Shown here: positions 1 through 9,170 of the stretch, in pieces | Position numbering within the stretch: position 1 is the stretch's first letter | How the letters are laid out: every line of letters begins with the position of its first letter | Assembly: GCA_026129905.1 (NCBI GenBank) | Contig: JAHCHE010000007.1 | Span: 186,001 to 250,000, forward strand | Origin: Bryobacteraceae bacterium | GTDB taxonomy: Bacteria; Acidobacteriota; Terriglobia; Bryobacterales; Bryobacteraceae | DNA: 64,000 bases | Direction of reading: 5' to 3' | Notes under the pieces: generated by a model | Database searches by the model: none | What the model saw: the letters and a program-made list of their open reading frames with translations, nothing else | What the model was told of the DNA's origin: nothing | Made by a program: the position numbers and the translations under genes

Positions 1-1
1 G

Positions 2-61
2 GTCGTGGCGGCGTGGGAGCAGGAAGGGCGGATCGTGGTGCAGGCGCTGGAAGGGTTCTGA
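2..61 (+). CDS. C-terminal tail of an upstream protein (partial)
   Basis: The first bases are open in one frame and end at a TGA at 59-61, giving the tail VVAAWEQEGRIVVQALEGF. The composition (alternating hydrophobic and charged residues, no rare codons) looks like the end of a real protein rather than a chance frame. A hairpin with a short T-run follows at 100-120. Nothing in nineteen residues identifies the family. The rest of the gene lies outside the window. Confidence 0.4.
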   Translation, partial: VVAAWEQEGRIVVQALEGF

Positions 62-99
62 TTTAAGCGGATTAAAGCGATCAGCCGTCAGCGATCAGC

Positions 100-120
100 A
101 ACCACCAGCTCGTGGTTTTG
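100..120 (+). terminator. Possible intrinsic terminator of the upstream gene
   Basis: AACCAC (100-105) and GTGGTT (112-117) form a six-pair stem with a six-base loop, followed by TT and then G. The stem is short and the T-tract poor, so this is a weak candidate. It is well placed between the upstream stop and gdhA. Just before it are two copies of GCGATCAGC (77-85 and 91-99). Confidence 0.3.
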
Positions 121-188
121 GCGCCACCGGGCGTTTCCATAGAGAAGAAACGGATCTGAAAGTGCATTATGCTGAGGGTGGTGCGTTT

Positions 189-1451
189 ATGCAGGCAGTC
201 TTAACGGAAAACAAAGACGTTTATCAGCAGGCGCTGGAGAACTTCGACCTGGCGGCGAACGCGCTGGGATTGGAAGAAGACATCCGAGCGATGATCAAAT
301 ACCCGGAACGGGAGCTGACGGTGAGCGTTCCGGTCCGGATGGACAACGGACATATCCGGCATTTCCGCGGGTACCGTGTGCAGCACAACACCACGCGCGG
401 ACCGGCCAAGGGCGGTATCCGCTACCACCCGGCTGTAACGCGGGAGGAGGTGGCCGCGCTGGCCACCTGGATGACGTGGAAGTGCGCGGTGGTGAACATT
501 CCCTTCGGCGGCGGCAAAGGCGGCGTGGCGTGCAATCCCAAAGAGCTGACGATGGGCGAACTGGAGCGGTTGACGCGGCGCTACGCGAGCGGGATTCTGC
601 CGTTGATCGGACCGACGCAGGACATCCCGGCGCCCGACGTGTACACGAACCCACAGATCATGGCTTGGATCATGGACACCTACAGCATGACCAAGGGCTA
701 CACGATCCCCGGCGTGGTAACGGGCAAGCCGCTCACGCTGGGCGGTTCGCTGGGACGGGGGGAAGCGACGGGGCGCGGCGTCTATTTCACGGTGGACTCG
801 GCGGCCGAGCATCTTCGTATCCCGCTCCGCGGCGCGAAGGTGGTGGTGCAGGGTTTCGGCAATGCCGGATCGGTGGCGGCGCACCTGCTCGACAGCGCCC
901 AGAGCTACGTGGTCGCCGTCAGCGACACGCGCGGGTGCATCTACAACCGGGACGGGCTCGACATTCCCAAGCTGATCCTGCACAAGGAGCGAACGGGAAC
1001 GGTCCTGGGATTCCCGGGTTCGGAGACGATCTCGGCGGCGGACCTGCTGGCGCTGGAGTGCGACGTACTGATTCCGGCGGCGCTGGAAAACACGATTGAC
1101 GGCGCCAACGCGGGGATGGTGAAGGCAAGGATCGTGGCCGAGGCGGCGAATGGGCCGGTGACGCCGGAGGCGGACCGGATTCTCGAATCGCGCGGAGTGT
1201 TTCTGATTCCCGACATTCTGTGCAACGCGGGCGGCGTCACCGTGTCGTACTTCGAATGGGTTCAGGACGAGCAGCACTTGTTCTGGGAAGCGCAGGATGT
1301 CTATGGGCGGCTGGAGCGGGTGATGAAGACGGCGTTCAACGATGTACTGAAGGTCCACCGGGAGCGCGGCGTGGGGATGCGGGTGGCGGCGAACATGGTG
1401 GGCATCGGGCGCGTGGCGGAAGCGGTACGGCTGCGCGGGCTGTATCCGTGA
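189..1451 (+). CDS. gdhA: Glu/Leu/Phe/Val family dehydrogenase, probably glutamate dehydrogenase
   Basis: Cytoplasmic oxidative deaminase that interconverts glutamate and 2-oxoglutarate with NAD(P)H. The N-terminal catalytic domain carries the substrate-lysine motifs PAKGGIRYHP and FGGGKGGV and the block DIPAPDVYTNPQIMAW. The C-terminal Rossmann domain has VVQGFGNAGSVAA, and NAGGVTVSYFEW near the end is typical of the family. About 420 residues is the usual length. I place the start at the ATG at 189, behind GAGGGTGG, rather than the in-frame GTG at 162, which has no clear ribosome-binding site and adds nine unconserved residues. The gene ends 17 bases before the convergent GH4 gene. Glutamate specificity is inferred, since leucine and phenylalanine enzymes share the fold. 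Confidence 0.93.
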   Translation: MQAVLTENKDVYQQALENFDLAANALGLEEDIRAMIKYPERELTVSVPVRMDNGHIRHFRGYRVQHNTTRGPAKGGIRYHPAVTREEVAALATWMTWKCAVVNIPFGGGKGGVACNPKELTMGELERLTRRYASGILPLIGPTQDIPAPDVYTNPQIMAWIMDTYSMTKGYTIPGVVTGKPLTLGGSLGRGEATGRGVYFTVDSAAEHLRIPLRGAKVVVQGFGNAGSVAAHLLDSAQSYVVAVSDTRGCIYNRDGLDIPKLILHKERTGTVLGFPGSETISAADLLALECDVLIPAALENTIDGANAGMVKARIVAEAANGPVTPEADRILESRGVFLIPDILCNAGGVTVSYFEWVQDEQHLFWEAQDVYGRLERVMKTAFNDVLKVHRERGVGMRVAANMVGIGRVAEAVRLRGLYP

Positions 1452-1467
1452 GCGCCGGAGCGCGGCG

Positions 1468-2925
1468 TCAACCCGCGAACTGCGGCAGGTGCGGCGCCTG
1501 GGCTTTGATGAGCGCGTCGGTAAGCTTGACGGCCGTGGCGTAGTCGCCGACGCTGCCGTCGAGAATCAGAGCGTCGGTAAACATCTTACGGTTGCCGGTG
1601 ACGGCGGCTTCGACAATGGCCTCGACGGCGGCCAGGCGCCGCAGGAGGATGGCGGTCAGCGGCGGCGACAATTCGCCGAGCGGAAGGGCCGCCATGCCTT
1701 CAATGGTGGCGAGGGCGGGAACCTCGAGCACGGAATCCTTGGGGAGGTTGGCGACGCAGCCGTTATTGGGGAGGTTGGCCGAGTACCAGCGGCGGCGGTC
1801 GCTCCAGAAGCTGCGGAGGATGTCCATGGTCTCCATGTGCTCGCCCTCGGTGGCCTTCAGGCGGGCGGCGTCGAGGGGACCGGTTCCCTGGGCGAGGCTC
1901 AGGGTGTCGTCATAGATCTTGTCGCCGCGGGCGATGGTGCCCTCGAACGAATAGGCGTCCACGCCGAGGACGCTGCCGTAGTACTGGCCTTTCGGGAAAC
2001 GCTCGGGGAAATACTCGGTAACGTGGCGATCCATCGGGGCGGGAAAAGCGCCGAACTCGTCGAACAGTTCCCAACTGAAGGGATAGGGGAGTTTGCGAGG
2101 GTCGCGGACGTGACCGAAGGCGTCGCCCCAGCTTGCGCGGTCGATTCCGTTGGCCCGCATCTCGGCGACCTTGCGGCGGATGAGGGGCCAGAGGTCTTCG
2201 CCGTCGCGCCGGAGGTCGTAAATCCAGGTGAGGTGATTCACGCCGGCCCACCGGGCGGTGACGCTTTCGCGGGGGACGCCGGCGACCGACGCGAGGTAGC
2301 GGATGGCCTCCTCGGTTCCCGCGCAGAGGCCGAAGGCGGGCAGGCTGGTTTCGCGGCGGATGGCGCGGACGATGGCGGTGAGGGGGTTGGAGTAGTTGAT
2401 GAACCAGGCGCCGGGGCACATTTTTTCGACGTCGCGGGCGATGGCGAGCATGGGCGGGATCATGCGCATGGCGCGGGAAACGCCGCCGGCCATGACGGAA
2501 TCGCCGACGGGCTGAAAGACGCCGAACTGGCGGGGGACGAAGACGTCCCGCTCCCAGGCGCGGCGGCTGCCGACGCCGATGGTGCAGATGACGATGGTGG
2601 CGCCCGGGAGGGCGTCCTTGCGGTCGACGGTGGCGGTGATCCGGGCGGGTTTCTCGGCCGAAGCCATGTAGCGGCGCACGAGTTTCTCCGTCGCTTCCAG
2701 GATGACGGGGTTGATATCCACCAGCGCGATCTCCCAATCGCCGGCGAGGCGCTGGTGCATCCAGTCGATGACGATGCCCTGGGTGAACATGGCGCTGCCG
2801 GCGCCGATGAGGACCATCTTCTGGGGGGCGGGAGGCGGGGCGACTCGCGGCGCGGCGGCCGGGCGGGCGGCCAGCGCCGGCATCGCGGCGGCGGGAAGGA
2901 ACCGCAACAGATCTCTGCGTTTCAT
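1468..2925 (-). CDS. GH4-family alpha-glucosidase/alpha-galactosidase-like protein with Tat-type signal
   Basis: Glycoside hydrolase family 4 enzymes break glycosidic bonds by an NAD- and metal-dependent redox mechanism. Visible here are the NAD-binding GAGSAMFTQG (about residues 41-50), WFINYSNPL (about 174-182), the presumed metal ligand Cys201 in FGLCAG, and His231 in GVNHLTW. The residue after the Cys is Ala where characterised alpha-glucosidases have His. The protein starts MKRRDLLRFLPAAAMPALAA, a twin-arginine-like leader followed by a Pro/Ala-rich linker, so it may be exported or anchored. That is odd for an enzyme needing NAD and suggests a bound cofactor carried through Tat. The gene is convergent with gdhA. 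Substrate anomer and sugar cannot be read from sequence. Confidence 0.88.
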   Translation of the reverse strand: MKRRDLLRFLPAAAMPALAARPAAAPRVAPPPAPQKMVLIGAGSAMFTQGIVIDWMHQRLAGDWEIALVDINPVILEATEKLVRRYMASAEKPARITATVDRKDALPGATIVICTIGVGSRRAWERDVFVPRQFGVFQPVGDSVMAGGVSRAMRMIPPMLAIARDVEKMCPGAWFINYSNPLTAIVRAIRRETSLPAFGLCAGTEEAIRYLASVAGVPRESVTARWAGVNHLTWIYDLRRDGEDLWPLIRRKVAEMRANGIDRASWGDAFGHVRDPRKLPYPFSWELFDEFGAFPAPMDRHVTEYFPERFPKGQYYGSVLGVDAYSFEGTIARGDKIYDDTLSLAQGTGPLDAARLKATEGEHMETMDILRSFWSDRRRWYSANLPNNGCVANLPKDSVLEVPALATIEGMAALPLGELSPPLTAILLRRLAAVEAIVEAAVTGNRKMFTDALILDGSVGDYATAVKLTDALIKAQAPHLPQFAG

Positions 2926-2998
2926 ATCCGAAAGTCAATCAAAGAGGAGGCCGGAGTGTCAACTTGGGAGAGCGATCCTTGCCAGGGCCTGTGGCATT

Positions 2999-3040
2999 AG
3001 CCTCTTAGGCTGCGGGGGACTCCCAGTCCCGCCCAAGGCG
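2999..3040. repeat. Row of three short hairpins with three-base loops
   Basis: Three adjacent inverted repeats lie between the divergent GH4 and ADP-ribosylglycohydrolase genes: AGCCT-CTT-AGGCT (2999-3011), GGGACT-CCC-AGTCCC (3016-3030) and CGCC-CAA-GGCG (3030-3040). The trinucleotide loops and head-to-tail packing match the larger array at 42257-42336, and both are followed by a TGCCCCAC string. The layout suggests a small dispersed repeat or a structured RNA element rather than a terminator, because no T-tract follows. Confidence 0.45.
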
Positions 3041-3168
3041 GCCTGACGCCCTCGACCCTGCCCCACATCGGCGAGATTGTCAACTGTTAGACAGTAGACT
3101 GGCAATCGGCGACGCGCGGTTTGGATATGATTACGAGATTACAACGAAGAGAGTCCTGGCAAACAAAG

Positions 3169-4242
3169 ATGAACCGAAAAACAACGGAGCACTATGCAGG
3201 ATGTTTGCTCGGCGGGGCTGTTGGCGATGCGCTCGGCGCCGCAATTGAGTTCCAGTCACTGGATGAAATCCGATCTCGCTACGGACCTGCCGGCCTCACG
3301 GACTATGCCGCGGCGCACAGCGGCGGCGACAGCGGCGCAAAGGGCGGAATCACCGACGACACTCAGATGACGCTGTTCACCGCCGAGGGGCTTCTCCGGG
3401 CATACTGCCGGGGAATGCAGAGAGGATTCGTCGATCCGCTGTCCGTGATTCACCATGCCTATATCCGCTGGCTCCACACGCAGGGCTTCCGTTCCAGGTC
3501 GCCATTCGATGCCGCCGTCGACGATGGTTGGCTGATCACGCTTCAGGCGCTGCACAGCCCGCGGGCGCCAGGCAGCACGTGCCTTTCCGCTCTTCAGAGC
3601 GGCGTGATGGGAACGATTGCGGCGCCGCTCAATTCCAGCAAGGGATGCGGGGGCGTCATGCGGATCGCTCCGGTCGGACTGTTCTGGGAAGGGGCGCAAG
3701 CTTTCGACATGGGCTGTGAGATCGCGGCAATCACCCACGGCCATCCTTCCGGCTATCTGTCGGCCGGATACCTCGCGTGCGTTATTGCCGGGATTATCGC
3801 CGGCGAGTCGATCCGCGGCTCCATCGACGCCGCGCTTCCTTTGCTCGCCGGCCGGGAGAACCGCGAAGAGTGCTGGCGGGCGATCACAGACGCGGTGCGG
3901 TTGGCTGACGATGAGTCGGTTGCGCCGGCGGCGGAAGTCGTGGAGCGGCTGGGCCAAGGCTGGGTTGCCGAGGAAGCGCTTGCCATTTCGCTGTATTGCG
4001 CTCTCGTCGCGCGCGGAGATTTTAGCCGCGGCGTCCTTCTGGCGGTGAACCACAGCGGAGACAGCGACAGCACAGGCGCGATCACGGGGAACATCCTGGG
4101 GGCGCTTCTGGGGACGATCGGGGTTCCATCCACATGGCTGGAGGAACTGGAACTGCGGGAGGAAATTGCGTCCCTGGCCGGCGATCTCCTCACTCGCTTC
4201 CGCGACGACGACGCCTGGCGGGCGCGATATCCCGGATGGTGA
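3169..4242 (+). CDS. ADP-ribosylglycohydrolase family protein
   Basis: All-alpha hydrolase of the DraG/ARH family, which removes ADP-ribose from proteins or related N- or O-linked targets using two Mg ions. Family motifs appear in order: [15 protein letters not shown] at the N terminus, [12 protein letters not shown] (metal-binding Thr-Asp-Asp), [15 protein letters not shown], and [20 protein letters not shown] (the C-terminal metal motif). The open frame reaches back to a TTG at 3121, but the family normally begins only a few residues before YAGCLLGG. I therefore prefer the ATG at 3169, although its ribosome-binding site is weak. No ADP-ribosyltransferase partner is visible nearby, so the target is unknown. 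The metX gene follows 70 bases downstream on the same strand. Confidence 0.9.
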   Translation: MNRKTTEHYAGCLLGGAVGDALGAAIEFQSLDEIRSRYGPAGLTDYAAAHSGGDSGAKGGITDDTQMTLFTAEGLLRAYCRGMQRGFVDPLSVIHHAYIRWLHTQGFRSRSPFDAAVDDGWLITLQALHSPRAPGSTCLSALQSGVMGTIAAPLNSSKGCGGVMRIAPVGLFWEGAQAFDMGCEIAAITHGHPSGYLSAGYLACVIAGIIAGESIRGSIDAALPLLAGRENREECWRAITDAVRLADDESVAPAAEVVERLGQGWVAEEALAISLYCALVARGDFSRGVLLAVNHSGDSDSTGAITGNILGALLGTIGVPSTWLEELELREEIASLAGDLLTRFRDDDAWRARYPGW

Positions 4243-4312
4243 GGAAGCGATCGCAGCCGGAAGGCGACCATAGCCGGAGGCGCTGGCGGCAGGCTATCCT
4301 GATACTAATCCC

Positions 4313-5437
4313 GTGATTGTCGAGACGCAGTATACCCGGTTTGACTCCCTGACCCTGGATTGCGGCGCCAGGCTGGCGCCGGTGGACCTCGCGTACGAGA
4401 CCTATGGGTCGCTGAACGCGGACAAGAGCAACGCCATCCTGGTGCTGCACGCGTTTTCGGGCGACGCCCACGCGGCGGGAATCAGCCGCGAATCGGGCAC
4501 GCCGGGGTGGTGGGACAGCATGATCGGGCCGGGGAAGGCCTTTGACACCGACCGCTACTTTGTCATGTGCACCAACGTGCTCGGCGGATGCCGGGGTACG
4601 ACGGGGCCGGCGTCGATCAACCCGGCGACGGGCGAGCCGTACGCGATGAGCTTTCCGGTGATCACCACCGGCGACATGGTACGCCTCCAGAAGATGTTCG
4701 TCGAGTGGATGGGCATCGCACGGCTGCTGTCGGTGACCGGCGGCTCGATGGGCGCGATGCAGGCCATCCAGTGGGCGACCGACTACCCGGAAATGGTCGT
4801 CTCGTCGATACCCATCGCCGGTACGTGGCGGCACAGCGCGCAGCAGATCGCCTTCAACGAAGTGGGACGCCAGGCGATTATGGCGGACCCGGACTGGAAC
4901 GAAGGCAACTACTATGGCGGCAAGCCGCCGGCGCGCGGGCTCGCGGTGGCGCGCATGGTGGGCCACATCACCTACATGAGCGACGAGTCGATGCGCGAGA
5001 AGTTCGGGCGGCGGCTGCGCGACCGGGACAAGTTCGGCTTTCATTTCGACATCGATTTCGAGGTGGAGAGCTATCTCCGTTATCGCGGCAGCCAGTTTGT
5101 GGACCGCTTCGACGCCAACTCGTACCTCTACATCACCAAGGCGATGGATTACTTCGACGTCACCAACGGAAACGGTTCGCTGGCGGCGGCGCTGGAGAAA
5201 GCCATCGCGCGCTTCCTGGTGATCAGCTTCACGTCGGACTGGCTGTACCCGAGCTACCAGTCGCTGGAGATCGTTAAGGCGCTGCGCAGCCGGAACCGCG
5301 ACGTGACCTACTGCGAACTGCAATCCAACTACGGGCACGACGCGTTTCTGGTGGATGTCGTCGAGCAGACGGACGTGGTCCGCGCGTTCCTGGCGGGGAC
5401 GTACGCGGCCCTCAGCCGGAAGGCCGTCGCGCTGTAG
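4313..5437 (+). CDS. metX: Homoserine O-acetyltransferase (MetX family)
   Basis: Cytoplasmic alpha/beta-hydrolase that acetylates L-homoserine with acetyl-CoA, the first committed step of methionine synthesis. The sequence shows AYETYGSLN, the family signature HAFSGDAHAAG, the nucleophile in VTGGSMGAMQAIQW, the catalytic Asp in SFTSDWLYP and the His in NYGHDAFL. The length of 374 residues is normal. The start is a GTG at 4313. A TATCCT/GATACT stretch lies just upstream without an obvious Shine-Dalgarno site, so a nearly leaderless message is possible. Homoserine succinyltransferase and serine acetyltransferase activities occur in the same fold, so acyl specificity is inferred. No metW gene follows. 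Confidence 0.92.
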   Translation: MIVETQYTRFDSLTLDCGARLAPVDLAYETYGSLNADKSNAILVLHAFSGDAHAAGISRESGTPGWWDSMIGPGKAFDTDRYFVMCTNVLGGCRGTTGPASINPATGEPYAMSFPVITTGDMVRLQKMFVEWMGIARLLSVTGGSMGAMQAIQWATDYPEMVVSSIPIAGTWRHSAQQIAFNEVGRQAIMADPDWNEGNYYGGKPPARGLAVARMVGHITYMSDESMREKFGRRLRDRDKFGFHFDIDFEVESYLRYRGSQFVDRFDANSYLYITKAMDYFDVTNGNGSLAAALEKAIARFLVISFTSDWLYPSYQSLEIVKALRSRNRDVTYCELQSNYGHDAFLVDVVEQTDVVRAFLAGTYAALSRKAVAL

Positions 5438-5668
5438 CCGGGCGCCCGCACACCTCTCATACGCGCCACGTTTCCTCCTTCGAGCGAAGTGACGCCGTCT
5501 GGCAACGGGAGGCCGCGACCCGGACTCCCTGCGGTCTTCGGCGCCCCTTTCGGCAAATCCAGACACTTTTGTCATGATTATGTGTTATGATGAGCGGCTG
5601 AGCTGCTGCTGCACGGGCGGCTCGATGAAGCGCAACCGTAGTTTGCGCCAGAAAGGGATTCCTAGCGA

Positions 5669-7213
5669 ATGTATATACGCAAACTTCTTCTCGCCGTGGC
5701 ATGCGTGATCCTGGCGGCGCCCGGTCTACTACAAGCGGACGTCACCGGCACGATCCTCGGCGTTGTCACTGATGCCTCGTCGGCGCTGGTCCAGGGCGTC
5801 CGAATCGTCGCCACAAATCTGGATACGAACCTGGAGAAAGAGACGAAGACCGACGGCAACGGACAGTACCGTCTGCTGGCGCTGCCCGCCGGACGCTACA
5901 GACTGCAGGCGGAATTCTCCGGTTTTCAGACGTTTGTCGCCACCGACATCGTACTCACGGTAAACGAGCAACGCCGCATGGATGTCGTACTGCAAGTGGG
6001 GACCACCCAGCAGGAGGTCAGCGTCTCGGCCGACGCGGTACAGGTTGAGACCACGAACACCCAGCTTGGTGAAGTGATCGAAGAGAAGCGAATCATGAGC
6101 CTGCCTCTCAATGGGCGGGGCTACCTCGATCTGCTGGGCCTTCAGCCGGGCGTAGCGCCCACCAGTTCCCGCAATGAAGGTCCGGGAACCGTTTCGGTGA
6201 ACGGCCAGCGCGAGAACAGCAACGGGTTCCTCGTAAACGGCAGCGACGTTGCGGGCGTCGGCGACTTCGAAGCGCAGATCCAGCCGAACCTGGACGCGGT
6301 GCAGGAATTCCGGCTGATCACCAACTCGTTCGACGCCGAATACGGGCGATTCAGCGGCAGCATCATGAACACGATCACTAAGAGCGGCACGAATGCCTTT
6401 CACGGCACGCTCTTCGAGTTTGTACGCAACGACGCGCTGGATGCGCGCGGCTTTTTCGACAACGGCAAGGGCAAGCTTAGGCTGAACCAGTTCGGCTACG
6501 CCGTCGGCGGACCCGCCATCAAGGACAAGCTGTTCTGGTTCAGCGATTACCAGGGCAGCCGCCGGATCGACGGCGGTTCCTCGAGTGAAGTGCAGGTGCT
6601 GTCGGAAGCCGAGCGCCGGGGGCAGTTAAATGTCGCGCACCTCACCGGCACGGTGACCGGCCCGTACTGGGCGCAGACGTTGTCTCAGCGGCTGGGAAGG
6701 ACGGTAACCGACGGGCAGCCGTACTCGACGGTGTTCCCCGACGGCGTCATTCCCGAAAGCGCGTTCTCGTCCGCGGCGAAAGGAACGATGGGCTTCATTC
6801 CGCTGGCGAATCGCGGGTCCGACATCTACGTCTCCTCGACGGAACCGATCCGCACGCGCGACGACATGTTGGGCCAGCGAGTGGATTTTCTGCACCAGCG
6901 CACCGGCAACTGGTCGGGTTACTACTATTTTCAGGACACCGACGTCAACGACCCGTTCGGCGACAGCAGTTTTCTTGGCCTCGCGTCGGCTTCCCGGGCG
7001 CGGCGCCAGCAGGGCACGCTGAGCAACGTAAAGGTTTTCGGGCCGACGACGGTGAACGAGTTTCGGGTTTCGTACGTCGGAATCATCCGCCGTTCGGTAC
7101 CCGCCAGCGATGCGCCGCCGGTTGAGAGCCTCGGCTTTCTCAGCGGCGTCAACACGCTGGCCTCAATAACGCCGGCCCCGGCGGTTACCTCGCCGTGCCG
7201 TCGATTTCGCTGA
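5669..7213 (+). CDS. TonB-dependent receptor, N-terminal half (frameshifted gene)
   Basis: Outer-membrane receptor of the large Oar-like acidobacterial type. It has a signal peptide (MYIRKLLLAVACVILAAPGLLQA), a carboxypeptidase-regulatory beta-sandwich (about residues 24-110, GTILGVVTDASSALVQGV and AGRYRLQAEFSGFQ) and a plug domain with SLPLNGRGYLDLLGLQPGV, VSVNGQRENSNGFLVNG and MNTITKSGTNAFHGTLFEFVRNDALDAR. The frame then runs into an unrelated tail (TPAPAVTSPCRRFR) and stops. The expected continuation NNAGPGGYLAVPSISLSNF is in the next frame from about 7165. The two pieces together give about 1130 residues, the normal family length. Either a single base is missing near 7160-7165, or the sequence has an error there. 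An AT-rich patch with TATGAT at 5586-5591 could hold the promoter. Confidence 0.85.
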   Translation: MYIRKLLLAVACVILAAPGLLQADVTGTILGVVTDASSALVQGVRIVATNLDTNLEKETKTDGNGQYRLLALPAGRYRLQAEFSGFQTFVATDIVLTVNEQRRMDVVLQVGTTQQEVSVSADAVQVETTNTQLGEVIEEKRIMSLPLNGRGYLDLLGLQPGVAPTSSRNEGPGTVSVNGQRENSNGFLVNGSDVAGVGDFEAQIQPNLDAVQEFRLITNSFDAEYGRFSGSIMNTITKSGTNAFHGTLFEFVRNDALDARGFFDNGKGKLRLNQFGYAVGGPAIKDKLFWFSDYQGSRRIDGGSSSEVQVLSEAERRGQLNVAHLTGTVTGPYWAQTLSQRLGRTVTDGQPYSTVFPDGVIPESAFSSAAKGTMGFIPLANRGSDIYVSSTEPIRTRDDMLGQRVDFLHQRTGNWSGYYYFQDTDVNDPFGDSSFLGLASASRARRQQGTLSNVKVFGPTTVNEFRVSYVGIIRRSVPASDAPPVESLGFLSGVNTLASITPAPAVTSPCRRFR

Positions 7214-9057
7214 GCAACTTCTCCTTCGGCAGCGCCGGCACCGGCAATATTATCCAGCATACATACCAGATTTCAGACAATTTTTCCAAAATTTACGGAC
7301 GCCACACGCTTCGGTTCGGCATGGACGTGCGGTATTACCAGTTGAACCGGCGCGACGGCGGCGGACTTCTGGGGCAATTCTCGTTCCGGGGCACAGAAAC
7401 CGGTTACGACGTCGCGGATTATCTGCTTGGCGCGCCGACGTCGTTCACGCAGGCCAGTCTCCAGGTAATCGATTCGCGCAGCAAGTACGCGGCGGCCTAC
7501 GCGCAGGACTCGTTCCGCGTCAACCCGTCGCTGACGGTGAACTTCGGTTTGCGGTGGGAAATGGCGCAGCCCTGGTACGACACGCAGGACAAGATCGTCA
7601 CGATGGTTCCGGGGCAACAATCGACGCAGTTCCCGAACGCGCCCAGAGGCTTGGTCTATCCGGGCGACGCGGGCGTGCCGCGAACGCTGGCGCCGACGCG
7701 GTACAAGAACTTCGGACCGCGGGTGGGAATCGCGTGGTCGCCGAGCGCCAGCGACGGCTGGATGGCGAAGCTGTTGGGCAAGCCGGGGACAACCAGCATC
7801 CGCGTTGGATCCGGCATCTTCTTCAACGCGATCCAGGATCAGACGTTGTACTGGATCATCGGCACGGCGCCGTTCGGCAACTACTGGCTCGCTCCGGAGC
7901 CGGTGCTGTTCGAAGAGCCCTACCGCACTCGTTCCACCGGCGACTCGCAGGGACAGAGGTTCCCGTTCGTGTTCCCGGTTCCGGGCAGCGCGGAAAGCAG
8001 GAACGTCGACTTCTCGCCGTTCCTGCCGCTATCGTCGACGCTCGGCTACCGGACCGACAACCAGTTGCCTTACGGCATGCACTTCAATTTCACGATCCAG
8101 CGCCAGCTCAGCTCCTCCATGGTATTGAGCCTGGGTTACGTCGGGACGATGGGGAGGAAGCTGCTGTCGATCGTCGAGAACAATCCGGGCGACCCCAATC
8201 TGTGCATGAGCCTGCGGGGCAGCGGCGTGAAGGAGGGAACGCTCCAGTGCGGCCCGTTCCAGGCGGACGCTACGTTCACCCGGCCGGACGGCTCGCTGGT
8301 GCAGGGCACCCGCACCACGTACGGTCCGAACTTCTCTACCGGCTACTACGAAGCGACCTGGGCCAGTTCGAGCTACCATTCGTTTCAGACCAGCCTGGAG
8401 CGGCGCGCGGGCGACGCGACGTTCCTGGTGGGATACACGTTTTCCAAGGCGCTCGACAACGGTTCGTTCTTCAACGACCGCATGAACGTGGTCAACCACG
8501 CGCTGAACAAATCGCTATCGAATTTCGACAGCACGCACAATTTCATCGCCAGCTACACGTACGAGCTTCCGTTTTACCGGGCGTTCTCGAGCGCTCCGCG
8601 GCGGCTGGTGCGCGGCTGGAGCATCGCCGGGATCACGCGCTTCGCAACGGGGTTCCCTGTGGGGATTTTCGCCGTAAACGACCGCTCGATGCTGGGCACC
8701 GCCGGTTTGGACAAGCCGGACCTGGTGGGGCCGGTTAATTTCGTCAACAATCCGCGGGCGGGGGATCACCGGTGGTTCACGGGCGAGAACTTCGTGCTGG
8801 AGCCGCTTGGCACGTTCGGTACGGTGAACCGCCGTCCGTTCCACGGCCCAGGGTTCAACAACTGGAACCTGTCGCTGGGCAAGACTACAGCGATCCGGGA
8901 AGGGATGCGGTTCGAAGTGCGGGCCGACATGTTCAACGCTTTCAACCACGCGCAGTTCAACAATCCCAGTGGCTTCTTCGGCAATGCGAACTTCGGCCGG
9001 ATCACCTCCGCCAAGGCGCCGCGCATCATTCAGCTTGGAGCGAAGTTCCACTGGTAA
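7195..9057 (+). CDS. TonB-dependent receptor, C-terminal half (frameshifted gene)
   Basis: This is the outer-membrane beta-barrel of the receptor that begins at 5669. It matches the family from about 7165 (NNAGPGGYLAVPS), although the first start codon in this frame is the GTG at 7195. Typical barrel segments are visible: HTLRFGMDVRYYQ, YAQDSFRVNPSLTVNFGLRWE, NFGPRVGIAWSP, YHSFQTSLERRAGDATFLVGYTFSKALD, and the terminal AKAPRIIQLGAKFHW, which ends in an aromatic residue as outer-membrane proteins do. If the frameshift is real, this half is probably not made, because it has no signal peptide or plug. A strong hairpin terminator follows, so it is not clearly co-transcribed with the fucosidase. 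Confidence 0.85.
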   Translation: MPSISLSNFSFGSAGTGNIIQHTYQISDNFSKIYGRHTLRFGMDVRYYQLNRRDGGGLLGQFSFRGTETGYDVADYLLGAPTSFTQASLQVIDSRSKYAAAYAQDSFRVNPSLTVNFGLRWEMAQPWYDTQDKIVTMVPGQQSTQFPNAPRGLVYPGDAGVPRTLAPTRYKNFGPRVGIAWSPSASDGWMAKLLGKPGTTSIRVGSGIFFNAIQDQTLYWIIGTAPFGNYWLAPEPVLFEEPYRTRSTGDSQGQRFPFVFPVPGSAESRNVDFSPFLPLSSTLGYRTDNQLPYGMHFNFTIQRQLSSSMVLSLGYVGTMGRKLLSIVENNPGDPNLCMSLRGSGVKEGTLQCGPFQADATFTRPDGSLVQGTRTTYGPNFSTGYYEATWASSSYHSFQTSLERRAGDATFLVGYTFSKALDNGSFFNDRMNVVNHALNKSLSNFDSTHNFIASYTYELPFYRAFSSAPRRLVRGWSIAGITRFATGFPVGIFAVNDRSMLGTAGLDKPDLVGPVNFVNNPRAGDHRWFTGENFVLEPLGTFGTVNRRPFHGPGFNNWNLSLGKTTAIREGMRFEVRADMFNAFNHAQFNNPSGFFGNANFGRITSAKAPRIIQLGAKFHW

Positions 9058-9095
9058 GCGGCGGCCGTGCGCGGCTGAACGGTGTTCTTGAAAAA

Positions 9096-9126
9096 GGGGC
9101 GGAGATCGTACGCGGTCTCCGCCTTT
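9096..9126 (+). terminator. Intrinsic terminator after the TonB receptor
   Basis: GGCGGAGA (9098-9105) pairs perfectly with TCTCCGCC (9116-9123) across a ten-base loop and is followed by TTT. A run of five A precedes the stem on the other side. It sits 40 bases past the receptor stop and 45 before the fucosidase start, so it probably separates the two transcripts. Confidence 0.55.
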
Positions 9127-9170
9127 AACGCCGCGGCGCAAAACGACGGTGTTCGAAAGGCGTGTGAAAG

